NCBI GenBank assembly: GCA_004558535.1
Contig: SFCP01000044.1
Coordinates: forward strand, 1-13,883
Source of the DNA: Bacteroidales bacterium
GTDB taxonomy: Bacteria; Bacteroidota; Bacteroidia; Bacteroidales; Bacteroidaceae
Length of the DNA stretch: 13,883 nt
Direction: 5' to 3'
Shown here: piece by piece, positions 1 to 8,100 of the stretch
Position numbering within the stretch: the stretch's first letter is position 1
Layout of the letters: each line of letters starts with the position of its first letter
The notes under the pieces: model-generated
Seen by the model: the letters and a program-made list of their open reading frames with translations, nothing else
Database searches by the model: none
Told to the model about the DNA's origin: nothing
Made by a program: the position numbers and the translations under genes

Positions 1-91
1 TGACCAAAAGCAAAGTAACCATTTAGGGCTGACTCCTGCAATAGGTGGCAGCCCTAATTTTTCATTGCCTCTTGAAAAGTTTAGCGGACAG
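1..91 (-). mobile_element. Insertion sequence, one terminus only, continuing beyond the left edge
   Basis: Read on the minus strand from position 91 downwards, this stretch starts CTGTCCGCTAAACTTTTC. It then reaches a GGGCTG...CAGCCC hairpin (about 28-54) and continues off the window. It aligns along most of its length with the first ~90 bases of the mini-element at 1193-1319, which has perfect 14-bp inverted ends beginning GCTGTCCGG. That makes 91 the outer end of an IS and not ordinary hsdS sequence. The element lies inside hsdS and ends its reading frame. No transposase codons are visible in the 91 bases present. The layout (terminus, leader hairpin, then presumably the transposase) resembles IS4-type elements of Bacteroidales, but that family name is from memory and uncertain. 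A target-site duplication cannot be tested because the other end is missing. Confidence 0.75.
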
Positions 92-1135
92 TAATAATTC
101 AGAAACAATCTCACCGTGTGTTCTGATAACAGAAACATGAGAGTCTGGCACAACAAACGGATAGTTACCCAAGCAAGACTCATTAAAAAGTCGAGTTCTA
201 CCGACAGTTCCTGTACCTGTAGAGTTCACAAGCACATCACCAGTTTGTAGATGATAGATATCTGGCCATCTGTTCAATGTAGTTGGCTCTAAGAACTGAG
301 CTTTCTCTAACGAGATACCACCTTCTTTCAGATTGCACTTTTGTGCAAATACAGGATATGTTGTGTCTGTTTCTGAGTACTTTGGTGATTTTCCTCGTGA
401 CAGGAATGTGCATATATCTATCAGCTTACACCAAGTCCATCCATCAGGCAAGTCGTATGGCTCTGCATAATGCGGGTTATCACAAGATGCAACTGCCTTG
501 GGATTGATACGCTTTAGCAATTCCGATGCTGGCTCATCATTCGGGTCTTGTGGCACAAGTTTACCATGAATAGCAAGGTCGAGGATCTTAGATTTTGCCT
601 TATCTAAAGTCAATCGTAAATCATTGGCTTGTGTAGTCAAAGACTCGATTGCTTCAAAACAATTTGCAATAAAATCTGCAATACGGCATTGCTCGTTTAA
701 TGGAGGAAGCATAAACTCAACCTCATTCACGGTTGCTACAGATAGTCCTGGTTGAGCTGTAGCAGTTGCATATTGGTTAAGGTTCATGGCCTCTAATATA
801 TAACGAGCCCATTCGATATTAACACCAGCAAAACAAGTAACAACAACCGCATGTTCCGTTGCATAAAATTTTCCTTCTGCAAAATTCACGTTGCCACACA
901 ACGCCCCTTGTCTTCCTATTATCGGGAATTTTCCATCTCTATTATAGTCATTCACATATCCTCTTATACCGTTTCCTCCATAACATGCATAGGGGAAATT
1001 TTGCGAACACTCATGTATGTCATTCGCAGATATGTTCTTTCCTGCTTGAAGGTTAAACACCTCCCCAATTGTTGAAATGCACCATCCTTCTGGTACTTTC
1101 TCATAATGGGGCGTATCGGAAGACGAACTTCCCAT
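62..1135 (-). pseudogene. hsdS: Type I restriction-modification specificity subunit HsdS, 3' end cut off by an insertion sequence
   Basis: HsdS chooses the DNA target of a type I restriction-methylation complex through two target-recognition domains (TRDs) joined by conserved helical spacers. Residues ~14-140 form the first TRD. The spacer follows at ~143-212, with the LPPLNEQ motif at 143-149 and the stretch GKLVPQDPNDEPASELL. A second TRD begins at ~225 (LPDGWTWCKL) and breaks off at residue 348. Residues 349-357 (LSAKLFKRQ) and the stop are encoded by the IS terminus. The last part of TRD2 and the final conserved helix are therefore missing, and 357 residues is short for the family. An in-frame TAA lies directly before the ATG, and residues 7-18 (DTPHYEKVPEGW) echo the inter-TRD junction at 219-233 (DNPHY...PDGW). 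The N-terminus may therefore also be a recombination product. The DNA is more AT-rich than the core genes. No hsdM or hsdR is in view. Probably non-functional, or a silent cassette. Confidence 0.85.
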
Positions 1136-1192
1136 TTAACTCGATTATACATGAAGTACATGAAGCACCCACCCATTATTATTTATATATTG

Positions 1193-1319
1193 CTGTCCGG
1201 TAAAACTTTTGGAAAGAAAATAAATTAGGGCTGACACTTCTTACGAGGTATCAACCCTTTTGGTTATCTTTGTTTTTGAGAAATAATAATATAACAAGGA
1301 TAGTCATTTTACCGGACAG
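1193..1319 (+). mobile_element. 127-bp miniature inverted-repeat element (MITE-like), internally deleted IS relative
   Basis: The stretch opens with CTGTCCGGTAAAA and closes with TTTTACCGGACAG. Including one flanking base each side, the ends are perfect 14-bp inverted repeats at 1192-1205 and 1307-1320. The first ~90 bases align with the IS terminus at 1-91: same terminus, same AAATTAGGGCTG block, same downstream TGGTTA..TTTG block. The simplest reading is an IS that kept its 5' leader and its extreme other end but lost the transposase. An imperfect hairpin lies at about 1228-1256, with stem GGGCTGACAC / GTATCAACCC. It pairs best as minus-strand RNA, where the mismatches become G-U pairs. There is no reading frame. 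I could not find a target-site duplication in the flanks. It sits 57 bp upstream of hsdS. Confidence 0.75.
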
Positions 1320-1383
1320 CCGGTCTATAGTCAAGTATTAAAGTTACTCGACAAGGAGAAAATTCTTCAAATACCGTGCCGCG

Positions 1384-1655
1384 AGCAGCCGTTATTCAAC
1401 AAAGTTAAAGCGCAGAAACCCTAACGCGCTCGGCTCGCTCCTCGTTGTTACGGGAAGCCTCCGACGCTCCATCAGGGAAAAGAAACACCCGACGGCGTGC
1501 GCTTCGCCTCCAACCAGCCATACGCCATTCTACACAATGAAGGAGGCAAAGGCTCTGTTACCGTCAGACAGCACAACAGAACAAGCAAAAAGGGGAAACC
1601 CCATGTTGTTAGGCAGCACAAACGCACTGCAAATGTCCCGCAGTGTGAATCGTAG
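1384..1655 (+). pseudogene. Relic of a Mu-like phage virion morphogenesis / tail completion protein, frameshifted
   Basis: Two plus-strand reading frames together resemble the phage virion-morphogenesis (tail completion, Mu gpG / P2 gpS-like) family. In the frame through 1441, codons at 1435-1473 read SLLVVTGSLRRSI, matching the family's 'LL..TG.LR.SI' core. In the frame through 1491, codons from 1491 read DGVRFASNQPYAILHNEGG, then RTSKKGKPHVVRQHKR and NVPQ, ending at TAG 1653-1655. These match the family's 'YA.IHNxGG ... HTRTSKKGK ... R.HTR ... P' run. The switch happens at about 1482-1490, in an A/C-rich stretch, and looks like a single-base indel. A tail resembling R-x-F-x-x-G continues in the first frame at 1651-1671. 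No clean start is visible; the relic may begin anywhere after the mini-element. It converges on sdaA. Assignment rests on motif memory. Confidence 0.65.
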
Positions 1656-1687
1656 GGCCTTTTCAGTAGGGTATTGTTCTTTTTCTC

Positions 1688-2899
1688 TTACTTTGCGCGA
1701 GCCATGTCGTACTCCTTTGCCAGTCCTCCCTCGCTTGTTTCGCGGTAGAGGGAGGGGAGATCGTGTCCGGTCTGTTTCATCACCTCCACGGCTTTGTCGT
1801 AGGATATGCGGTGCTGGCCCTCGGCATAGGTGGCGTAGATATTGGCATCGAGGGCGCGGGCGGCGGCATGTGCGTTGCGCTCGATGCAGGGTATTTGAAC
1901 GAGGCCGCAGATGGGGTCGCAGGTCATGCCGAAGTGGTGCTCAAGGCCCATTTCTGCAGCGTATTCTGTGGCGGCGAGACTGCCACCAAAGATATAGTTG
2001 GCTGCGGCAGCAGCCATGGCGCAGGCTACGCCTACTTCAGCTTGGCATCCGGCCTCGGCGCCTGAGATGGAGGCGCGACTCTTGGCGATGTTGCCCACCA
2101 GGCCGGCAGTGGCGAGGGCATGGAGCACGCGCTTGTCTGTGAACTTTCGGCTCTTGGCGATGTGATAGAGCACGGCAGGCACTACGCCGCAGCTACCGCA
2201 GGTAGGCGCTGTGACGATGCGGCCGCCGGAGGCGTTTTCCTCGGTGACAGCAAGGGCGTAGGCGAAGACCAGACCACGCGTTTGCAGGTTGGTGCCGTAG
2301 CCCATGGCTTTGATGTAGTAGTGGGGTGCTTTGCGACGCAGGTGCAGTCCGCCGGGCAATACGCCTTCGTGTTCGAGGCCGCGCTCCACGCTCTCCTTCA
2401 TGACCTGCCAGATTTCGGCCAGATAGTCCCATATTTCCGGTCCTTCGCAGTGGTCTACGTACTCCCAATAGGAATGTCCCCGGTCTTCGCACCACTTTTT
2501 TATGTCGAGCAGGTGGTCCAGTTCGTAGACGTCAGGGCTTTCCTCTCCTCGTTTTCCTTCTTCGGCCAAAGCTCCGCCGCCCACGCTGTAGACGGTCCAG
2601 GCGTCGTGTAGTTGGCCTTGGCTGTCCTTGACTTCAAACTTCATGCCGTTGGGGTGGAATGGCAGGACAATGTCGGGCTGCCAGACAAATTCCGTGCGGT
2701 CTTCGCCCAGTACGCTGTAGATGGCCCAGTCCGTCAAGTGCCCCTTGCCGGTGGCAGCCAAGCTGCCGTAGAGCGTGACGCGAAAGCTTGGTGCATCGGG
2801 ATGCAAACTGAGATATTTTTCTGCGGCATGGAGAGGTCCCATGGTGTGGCTGCTGGAGGGTCCTTGGCCGATGCGATAAAGTTCTTTTAGGGATTTCAT
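1688..2899 (-). CDS. sdaA: L-serine ammonia-lyase (L-serine dehydratase), iron-sulfur dependent, single chain
   Basis: Cytoplasmic enzyme converting L-serine to pyruvate and ammonia, using a [4Fe-4S] cluster as Lewis acid. The 403-residue chain joins the beta domain (N-terminal, PSSSHTMGP at 14-22) to the alpha domain (from ~170, APTCGSCGVVPAV at 231-243). Cluster cysteines are C285 (GAEAGCQ), C327 (TCDP) and C338 (IPCIERN). Their spacings of 42 and 11 match those known for the characterised single-chain bacterial enzymes. C331 is an extra nearby cysteine. The protein ends ...ARAK with no C-terminal cysteine, so it lacks the tail cysteine that occupies the cluster in some relatives. It is somewhat shorter than the ~450 residues of E. 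coli SdaA. The ATG at 2897-2899 directly precedes the conserved N-terminus. The 5' leader carries a 7-bp repeat array a few bases before the ATG. fbp lies 182 bp upstream on the same strand. Confidence 0.95.
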   Translation of the reverse strand: MKSLKELYRIGQGPSSSHTMGPLHAAEKYLSLHPDAPSFRVTLYGSLAATGKGHLTDWAIYSVLGEDRTEFVWQPDIVLPFHPNGMKFEVKDSQGQLHDAWTVYSVGGGALAEEGKRGEESPDVYELDHLLDIKKWCEDRGHSYWEYVDHCEGPEIWDYLAEIWQVMKESVERGLEHEGVLPGGLHLRRKAPHYYIKAMGYGTNLQTRGLVFAYALAVTEENASGGRIVTAPTCGSCGVVPAVLYHIAKSRKFTDKRVLHALATAGLVGNIAKSRASISGAEAGCQAEVGVACAMAAAAANYIFGGSLAATEYAAEMGLEHHFGMTCDPICGLVQIPCIERNAHAAARALDANIYATYAEGQHRISYDKAVEVMKQTGHDLPSLYRETSEGGLAKEYDMARAK

Positions 2900-2903
2900 G
2901 ATG

Positions 2904-2954
2904 GAGAATTGGGAATTTAGAAATTAGGAATTAGGAATCAGGAATCAGGAATTG
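2904..2954. repeat. Short tandem 7-bp repeat (GGAATTA / GGAATCA)
   Basis: Consecutive 7-base units gaaatta, ggaatta, ggaatca, ggaatca and ggaattg run from 2920 to 2954. Looser copies precede them (ggaattta at 2912, gagaatt at 2904). The array lies in the fbp-sdaA gap and, read on the minus strand, forms the last ~50 bases of the sdaA leader, ending about 4 bases before its ATG. Such AATTAGGAATTAGG-type arrays are common between genes in Bacteroidales. A change of one unit would alter leader length but not a reading frame. Confidence 0.8.
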
Positions 2955-2964
2955 CTTTAGCAAT
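2951..2964 (-). terminator. Small hairpin between fbp and sdaA, weak terminator candidate
   Basis: ATTGC-TTTA-GCAAT gives a 5-bp stem with a 4-base loop. It lies about 118 bases after the fbp stop in the direction of transcription and just before the 7-bp repeat array. No convincing U-run follows on the minus strand, so termination is doubtful. It may simply be part of the repeat. Confidence 0.25.
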
Positions 2965-3081
2965 CGCCTCTTCTTATTATATTTTTCAAATAGAAATCTG
3001 CTCGAGGAAATCTTTTTTGGGGGAAATATTATAGAAGAGAAATTCGTAGCCGTAAGTATGTAATCGAGTACCAGATGGAGA

Positions 3082-5076
3082 TTAGCGCTCCTTGATAAAT
3101 CCGCGTCGATAGGCGAGGAGCAGCTTTTCGAGGTCGGCAATCTGTTCGCGCAGCTCAAGGCCTATATCGGTGTCGCTAACCATGGCGCGATGGCCCATCA
3201 TTTCGACAATCTGCGTGGTACTGCGGATGTCGGTTCCCTCCAGAATTGCTTCCTCGGTGGAGGTGAAGGGGGCGTGTTGCACAAGTTGAAAGCCACGACT
3301 ATGGTAGACGAGGGTGTAGCCGGCTATGCCCGTGGTGTCGTGGTAGGCTTTGGCAAAACCGCCATCGATGACCATGAGACGGCCGTCGGCTTTGATGGGT
3401 TTCTCGCCGCTTCCTACACGCACAGGTACGTGGCCGTTGATGATATGCCGGTGTTTTCCCGTGACGCCAAACTCGTCCATGATTCTGTCACAGACTTCGG
3501 CGGAGTTGCGGAGCTTGTAGTACCAGCCTTTCTCCTCGACATGGGTTTCCTTTTCGGTGATAAAGTAGCGCTCAAAGGTGGCCATCTTGCTTTTGTCGAA
3601 CAGGGGGGAGTCCGGTCCGCACCACAGATACCAGAAATAGTCGCAGGCCATGCGTTTCTCCTCCTCCTCAGCACCTTCGTCAAAGGCAGTGCGTACCAAT
3701 TGGTCCACGCGTATCATGAGCTCCTTGCCGGCAGCGCGGGTATCGCCCACCAGTACTTCGCGCATGGAGGCGTCTTCGTTGAGTGGCACGGAGGCGTGGA
3801 AGAGCAGGTTGCTGTTGTAGATGCCGAACATACCGCCGTGCAGCAGCAGGCACTGCACGTGTCGCTGCAGGCGGTCGCTGATGAGGAAGGAGTGTTGCAG
3901 GCGGCTGATGAGCTCTTGCTCCTCGGCGCTGAGCCGATAGGGGTCGGCAGGGTCGATGGTAGGGAACAGGGTGTCGCGTAGAGCGTAGGACTTGTCGCCA
4001 AGCGTAATGGTTTTCTGCTGCCAGTCAATGAGTTCCAGCAGTCTGCGGTCGTTCATGTTCCATTCGGGGTGGGCTGCATAGAGGGCGCCCTCCAGCTTGA
4101 ATTGAATGATGGCGATGGCCTTGTGCATCTGCGAGATGAGTCGGACCGTCTTGGCGCCGGGGTCTTCGCCTCCGTTTTCAAACTTTGGCATAAAGATTTC
4201 GCAGGGGTCATCGGCGTAGGTTTCCATGGCGAAGGTGGCCAGTGGGACCATATTGATGCCATATCCCTCTTCGAGAGTTTGTGTGTTGGCGTAGCGCAGG
4301 CTTAGGCGTAGCACGCTGGCGATGCAGCACAGGTTGCCGGCGGCGGCTCCCATCCACAGAATATCGTGGTTGCCCCATTCGATGTCCAGATGGTGGTAGC
4401 TGCAGAGCGTGTCCATGATGAGATGTGCGCCGGGACCGCGGTCGTAAATATCTCCCAGGATATGCAGACGGTCAATGGCCAGTCGCTGGATAAGGTAGCA
4501 AAGGGCTACGACGAAATGGTCGGCTCGGCCGGTGCCGATAATGGTCTGTACGATTACGTTGAAGTAGGCCTGTTTGTTGTGATCGTCTGTGCTTTCGTGC
4601 AGGAGTTCCTCGATGATATAGGCGTATTCCTCCGGCAGGCTTTTACGGACCTTCGAGCGGGTGTATTTCGAGGATACGCTGCGACATACCGTGATAAGCT
4701 GGTTGAGGGTTGTCTGATAATAATCGCTCAGGTCGAGGTCGTTCTGCTTGACCAGTTCCAGTTTCTGTTCGGGGTAGTAGATGAGTGTGCAGAGGTCCTT
4801 TTTCTCCTTTTCGCGCAATGTGTTGCCGAAAAGTTCATTGACTTTACGTTTGATATTTCCCGAAGCATTTCTCAGTACGTGCTGGAAAGCTTCGTTTTCG
4901 CCGTGCAGATCTGCAAGGAAGTGCTCGGTGGATTTGGGCAGGTGGAGGATGGCTTCGAGGTTGATGATTTCGGTGGTGACGCTTGACACAGTGGGAAAAT
5001 CTCGTGCCAGCAGTCGCAGATAGCGCAGGTCTTCCTTTACGCTTCGCAGGTGTGTATTGGGCTTTGTCATAGTCAT
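3082..5076 (-). CDS. fbp: Fructose-1,6-bisphosphatase class III
   Basis: Hydrolyses fructose-1,6-bisphosphate to fructose-6-phosphate in gluconeogenesis, using a calcineurin-type metallophosphoesterase core. Numbered from the ATG at 5074-5076 (664 residues, usual for the family), the metal-site motifs are LADLHGE (D56, H58), GDIYDRG (208-214) and GNHD (235-238). Near the C-terminus, INGHVPVRVGSGEKPIKADG and MVIDGGFAKAYH are the conserved late motifs. The frame stays open to a TTG at 5131-5133, but that codon lies inside the predicted -7 promoter box, so the added 19 residues are unlikely to be translated. A second ATG at 5068-5070 (MTKPNTHLRS) is equally possible as start. The gene sits between sdaA and the end of tamB. 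A gluconeogenic FBPase beside a pyruvate-forming serine dehydratase fits growth on amino acids, but the link is inferred from position only. Confidence 0.95.
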   Translation of the reverse strand: MTMTKPNTHLRSVKEDLRYLRLLARDFPTVSSVTTEIINLEAILHLPKSTEHFLADLHGENEAFQHVLRNASGNIKRKVNELFGNTLREKEKKDLCTLIYYPEQKLELVKQNDLDLSDYYQTTLNQLITVCRSVSSKYTRSKVRKSLPEEYAYIIEELLHESTDDHNKQAYFNVIVQTIIGTGRADHFVVALCYLIQRLAIDRLHILGDIYDRGPGAHLIMDTLCSYHHLDIEWGNHDILWMGAAAGNLCCIASVLRLSLRYANTQTLEEGYGINMVPLATFAMETYADDPCEIFMPKFENGGEDPGAKTVRLISQMHKAIAIIQFKLEGALYAAHPEWNMNDRRLLELIDWQQKTITLGDKSYALRDTLFPTIDPADPYRLSAEEQELISRLQHSFLISDRLQRHVQCLLLHGGMFGIYNSNLLFHASVPLNEDASMREVLVGDTRAAGKELMIRVDQLVRTAFDEGAEEEEKRMACDYFWYLWCGPDSPLFDKSKMATFERYFITEKETHVEEKGWYYKLRNSAEVCDRIMDEFGVTGKHRHIINGHVPVRVGSGEKPIKADGRLMVIDGGFAKAYHDTTGIAGYTLVYHSRGFQLVQHAPFTSTEEAILEGTDIRSTTQIVEMMGHRAMVSDTDIGLELREQIADLEKLLLAYRRGFIKER

Positions 5077-5130
5077 GGATTTTTTAGGTTGTGTGGCTTT
5101 CCGGATCAGAACTGCCGGATAGGTCGTGGG

Positions 5131-5161
5131 CAAATGTAGAAATATTATTTAACATCACCAA
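5131..5161 (-). promoter_or_regulatory. Bacteroidetes-type promoter for fbp
   Basis: On the minus strand, TACATTTG (5138 to 5131) matches the Bacteroidetes -7 consensus TAnnTTTG exactly. TTGG (5161 to 5158) lies exactly 19 bases upstream, in the -33 position (consensus TTTG/TTG). The box ends 54 bases before the fbp ATG at 5076. It lies within the 118 bases between the tamB stop and fbp, so fbp can be transcribed independently of the tamB unit. Confidence 0.65.
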
Positions 5162-5194
5162 TCTGTGCGCTGTTTTTCCGTGCAGGAATCAGTG

Positions 5195-8100
5195 TTATGG
5201 CTTTTGTGATTTTTTCTTGCCGGATGTTTTTCGCCGCACGCTGAATAGGTCCTTCAGGTTTGTGAAATCGCGTTTCAGTCGGATGCCTGCTCCCTGTGTG
5301 GTGAGCGAGGATTTAGAAAAGTAGCGGTCGTTGGTTTCGCTGTATACTTTTACGCTGACGCCACCGCCGGGGGTAATCAGGTAGTTTAGGTCGAAGTCGC
5401 CCACAAAGTTGGTGCCGGAGTAGGCCGAGCGGTCGTGGTAGCCGAAATTGCCGTTAAAGATAAGACGATTGTTGAGCAGGCGGCCGCTTAGCAGGCCCTC
5501 CACCTCCATATCGCTCCATCCAATCGAACCGGTGCTGAGGTTGGCGCCAAATGTCCAGTTGCTGGTGCCCATGGCGTTGGAGATGATGTTGTTGAGTTGG
5601 CTGCTGAGTGTGTTGGAGAGGAAGGACTTCATCGCTACCGAGCTTTGCGACTGGTTGGCAGCCGCTTCCGTAGAGCCGAAGTCGTAGGTGTAGAATCGGC
5701 CGACGCCGAGCAGGTAGAGTACCTGCATGTTCATGTCCTCCTCCGAACTGATGAGGCTGCGCACCATACGGCTTATGTCGTCGCTTACGCGTGGCATTTC
5801 CAGATCGAAGGTGATTTCGGGTTGTCCTGCTGTGCCGCCGAAATTGAGTACGCAGTTCACGGGGATGGAGCTTTCGCTCAGGCCGGTGCCGATGTTAAGG
5901 TCGGAGAGCGATACAGAGGGGACGGTGTAGACGGCCCGCAGGTTGATGTCGCTGCTAAAGGGGCTGCCTGTGAAGTTGATGCTACCGCCGGGCGTAAATA
6001 CGAATTCCTTTCGTATCAGGTCCTGTATGCTCATTTTGTAGTTGCCGTCGGCCACGGTAAATCGGCCGTTTAGGGTAAAGTCTCCTTTATTATAATATTT
6101 AGCGGTCAGCGTACCCGTTCCGCCCAACTCGATTTTGTCACCCGTCTTACCGTCCATGATGACGTAGAGTCGGGCCTCGGGATTCATGTCGATGGTGAAA
6201 TCCAGCCGAATGTTTGTCGTCGATGTGTTGCTGACGACTTGTCCGGTGGAGGATTTGCTACCTGCCGGCTGTCGGGTGCCGTTTGCCACCATCATGCTGT
6301 CTGTATCGTCCTCCGGTATGTCTGCCGAAGTATAGCGTAGCAGGCTTCCGTCGCTGAAGGTCTCGGGACTGTCCACTATATAATATAGGCGAGTGCGTGC
6401 CTCGGGTCGCATGTTGATGTCTGCTTGGAAGTTGCCCGGATAGCCGCTTAGTTGCACTTGTCCGGTGCCAACGGCGGTGGCATAGAACGGCATATCCGGC
6501 TCTTGTTCGCGGTCATACAGTAAGAGTTTGTTGGCTTGCACCCGGAAATCGTAGTTGATGTTTTTCAGGTGTGTGTGTTTCAGTGTACCCTGCAGGCGTC
6601 CGGTGCCGCCCAGTGCGTCGGTAATGATAAAGTCGTTGAAGATAAATGCACCATCGCGCATGGTGACGGTACCGTCCGAGAGGGTATAGGGCACGCCGGT
6701 AGCCCGGATGGTCGTTTGCATGCCACCCTGTTCCTCGCCATCGAAGTTGAGTGCTGCGAAGGGGCCGTGTATGCGACAGTTGCCGCTGACCCGTCCTGTG
6801 ATAGGGCCGAAGATGCCGCCTACATAGCGGTCCAGGAAGCCGATGTTTGTGCGCAGGTTGTTCACTTGCAGGTCCAGTGCTTTTTCGGCCGGTGATACGT
6901 AGCCCTTTACGAGTGTGTAGCCTTCCCCTTCTTCGCGAATGTCGGCATCGAGCATGATACGCTTGTTGCGGACGTTGAAGCCTCCGTTTATCGTGGCGTG
7001 TCCCAGCAGTGCTCCATTGAAATGGAAATCCGGGATGTCCAGGTTGCGTGCATCCACATTGATGGAGTCGAGGGCACCGGCCAGTGTGATGTCACCTGTT
7101 GCGCGGCCGGCAAAGGAAACCGGTTTTATTTTGAACAGTCCCAGGATGTAGTCTACGTCAATGCTTTCCAGATGAGCCGTCAGTGCGTCGCTCGGGTGTC
7201 TGGACAGCACGCCGTTGATGAGCAGTGACTGTCCCGGTCGTGTGATGCCCACGTTCCGTACTTCCACGCGGCCATCGCGGGGCAGGCGCATTTGTCCCGG
7301 TGAAAAATGCCAAAGGGTATCGTTGATTATGAGGGAGGAGGGGTGGACGCGGGTTGTCCATACATCTGTTGCTTCGAGGTCGGAGGTCGTTTTGAGTTCG
7401 CCCCGGAAGTGACCTTTTCCGCTGTCTTGCCAGCCCAAGTCCATGGTAAGGCTGTCGCCTGCAGAGGCAGCTTGTAGTTCAAAGGTCATGTCGTTTTTCC
7501 CTATGTGGCGTCCGGCGCGTGCCAGCAGAGAGTACGTACCGTCTTTCCCTCGTAGGTACAGCGAGGGCTTTTGCAGCTGAAAAGATCCATAGCGTAGGGC
7601 CGCCCGGGTGTGCAGTGAGAGCAGGGCTTCCTTGTCTTGGCCGCCGATTCGTCCTTCCAGGAATACCGCATCGTCCAGGTAGAGCGGGATGCGCAGTACT
7701 TTGTTGAGAAATTCCGTGTCGTTTACTCTTAGTTTAACCTCCCATTCCGGAGCCTTTCTGCTTTGGCGTTCGGCCTGCTTGGTGGAGGCTGTGTTTTTCG
7801 AGGCAGGTAGTGGTGCAGAGGCAGCGTGCGGCAGCAGGTCATCCTTGAGTTGCTGTATCAGTTGCTGCCATGCGTTGGCCGACAGAGGCCCATCCAGTTC
7901 GGCATGGGCAAAGGACGCATCCAATACCAGCCTGCTTCCTCTTGTGGAGGGACGGATACTTGCGTAGATAAAGGGAACGTGACAGGTGTCGCCTGCTGTC
8001 ATCCGGAAATCATCGATTTCCACGTTTGCGGTGAGATCGGGAAACTTTATTTTATCCGCCTTTCCGGACAGGTGTAGGGCGTAGTGGGCATCTGCCATTT

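Noticed and set aside
1537..2142. 201-residue plus-strand open frame over the sdaA 3' end
   Set aside because: Most of it is the Arg-rich antisense shadow of sdaA. Only the part before ~1672 reflects sequence of interest, and that belongs to the phage relic.
2987..2994. TCTATTTG on the minus strand as an sdaA -7 box
   Set aside because: The second base departs from the TAnnTTTG consensus and no -33 element lies at the right distance.
3190..3981. 263-residue plus-strand open frame
   Set aside because: Antisense shadow of fbp, whose conserved metal-binding motifs are unambiguous on the minus strand.
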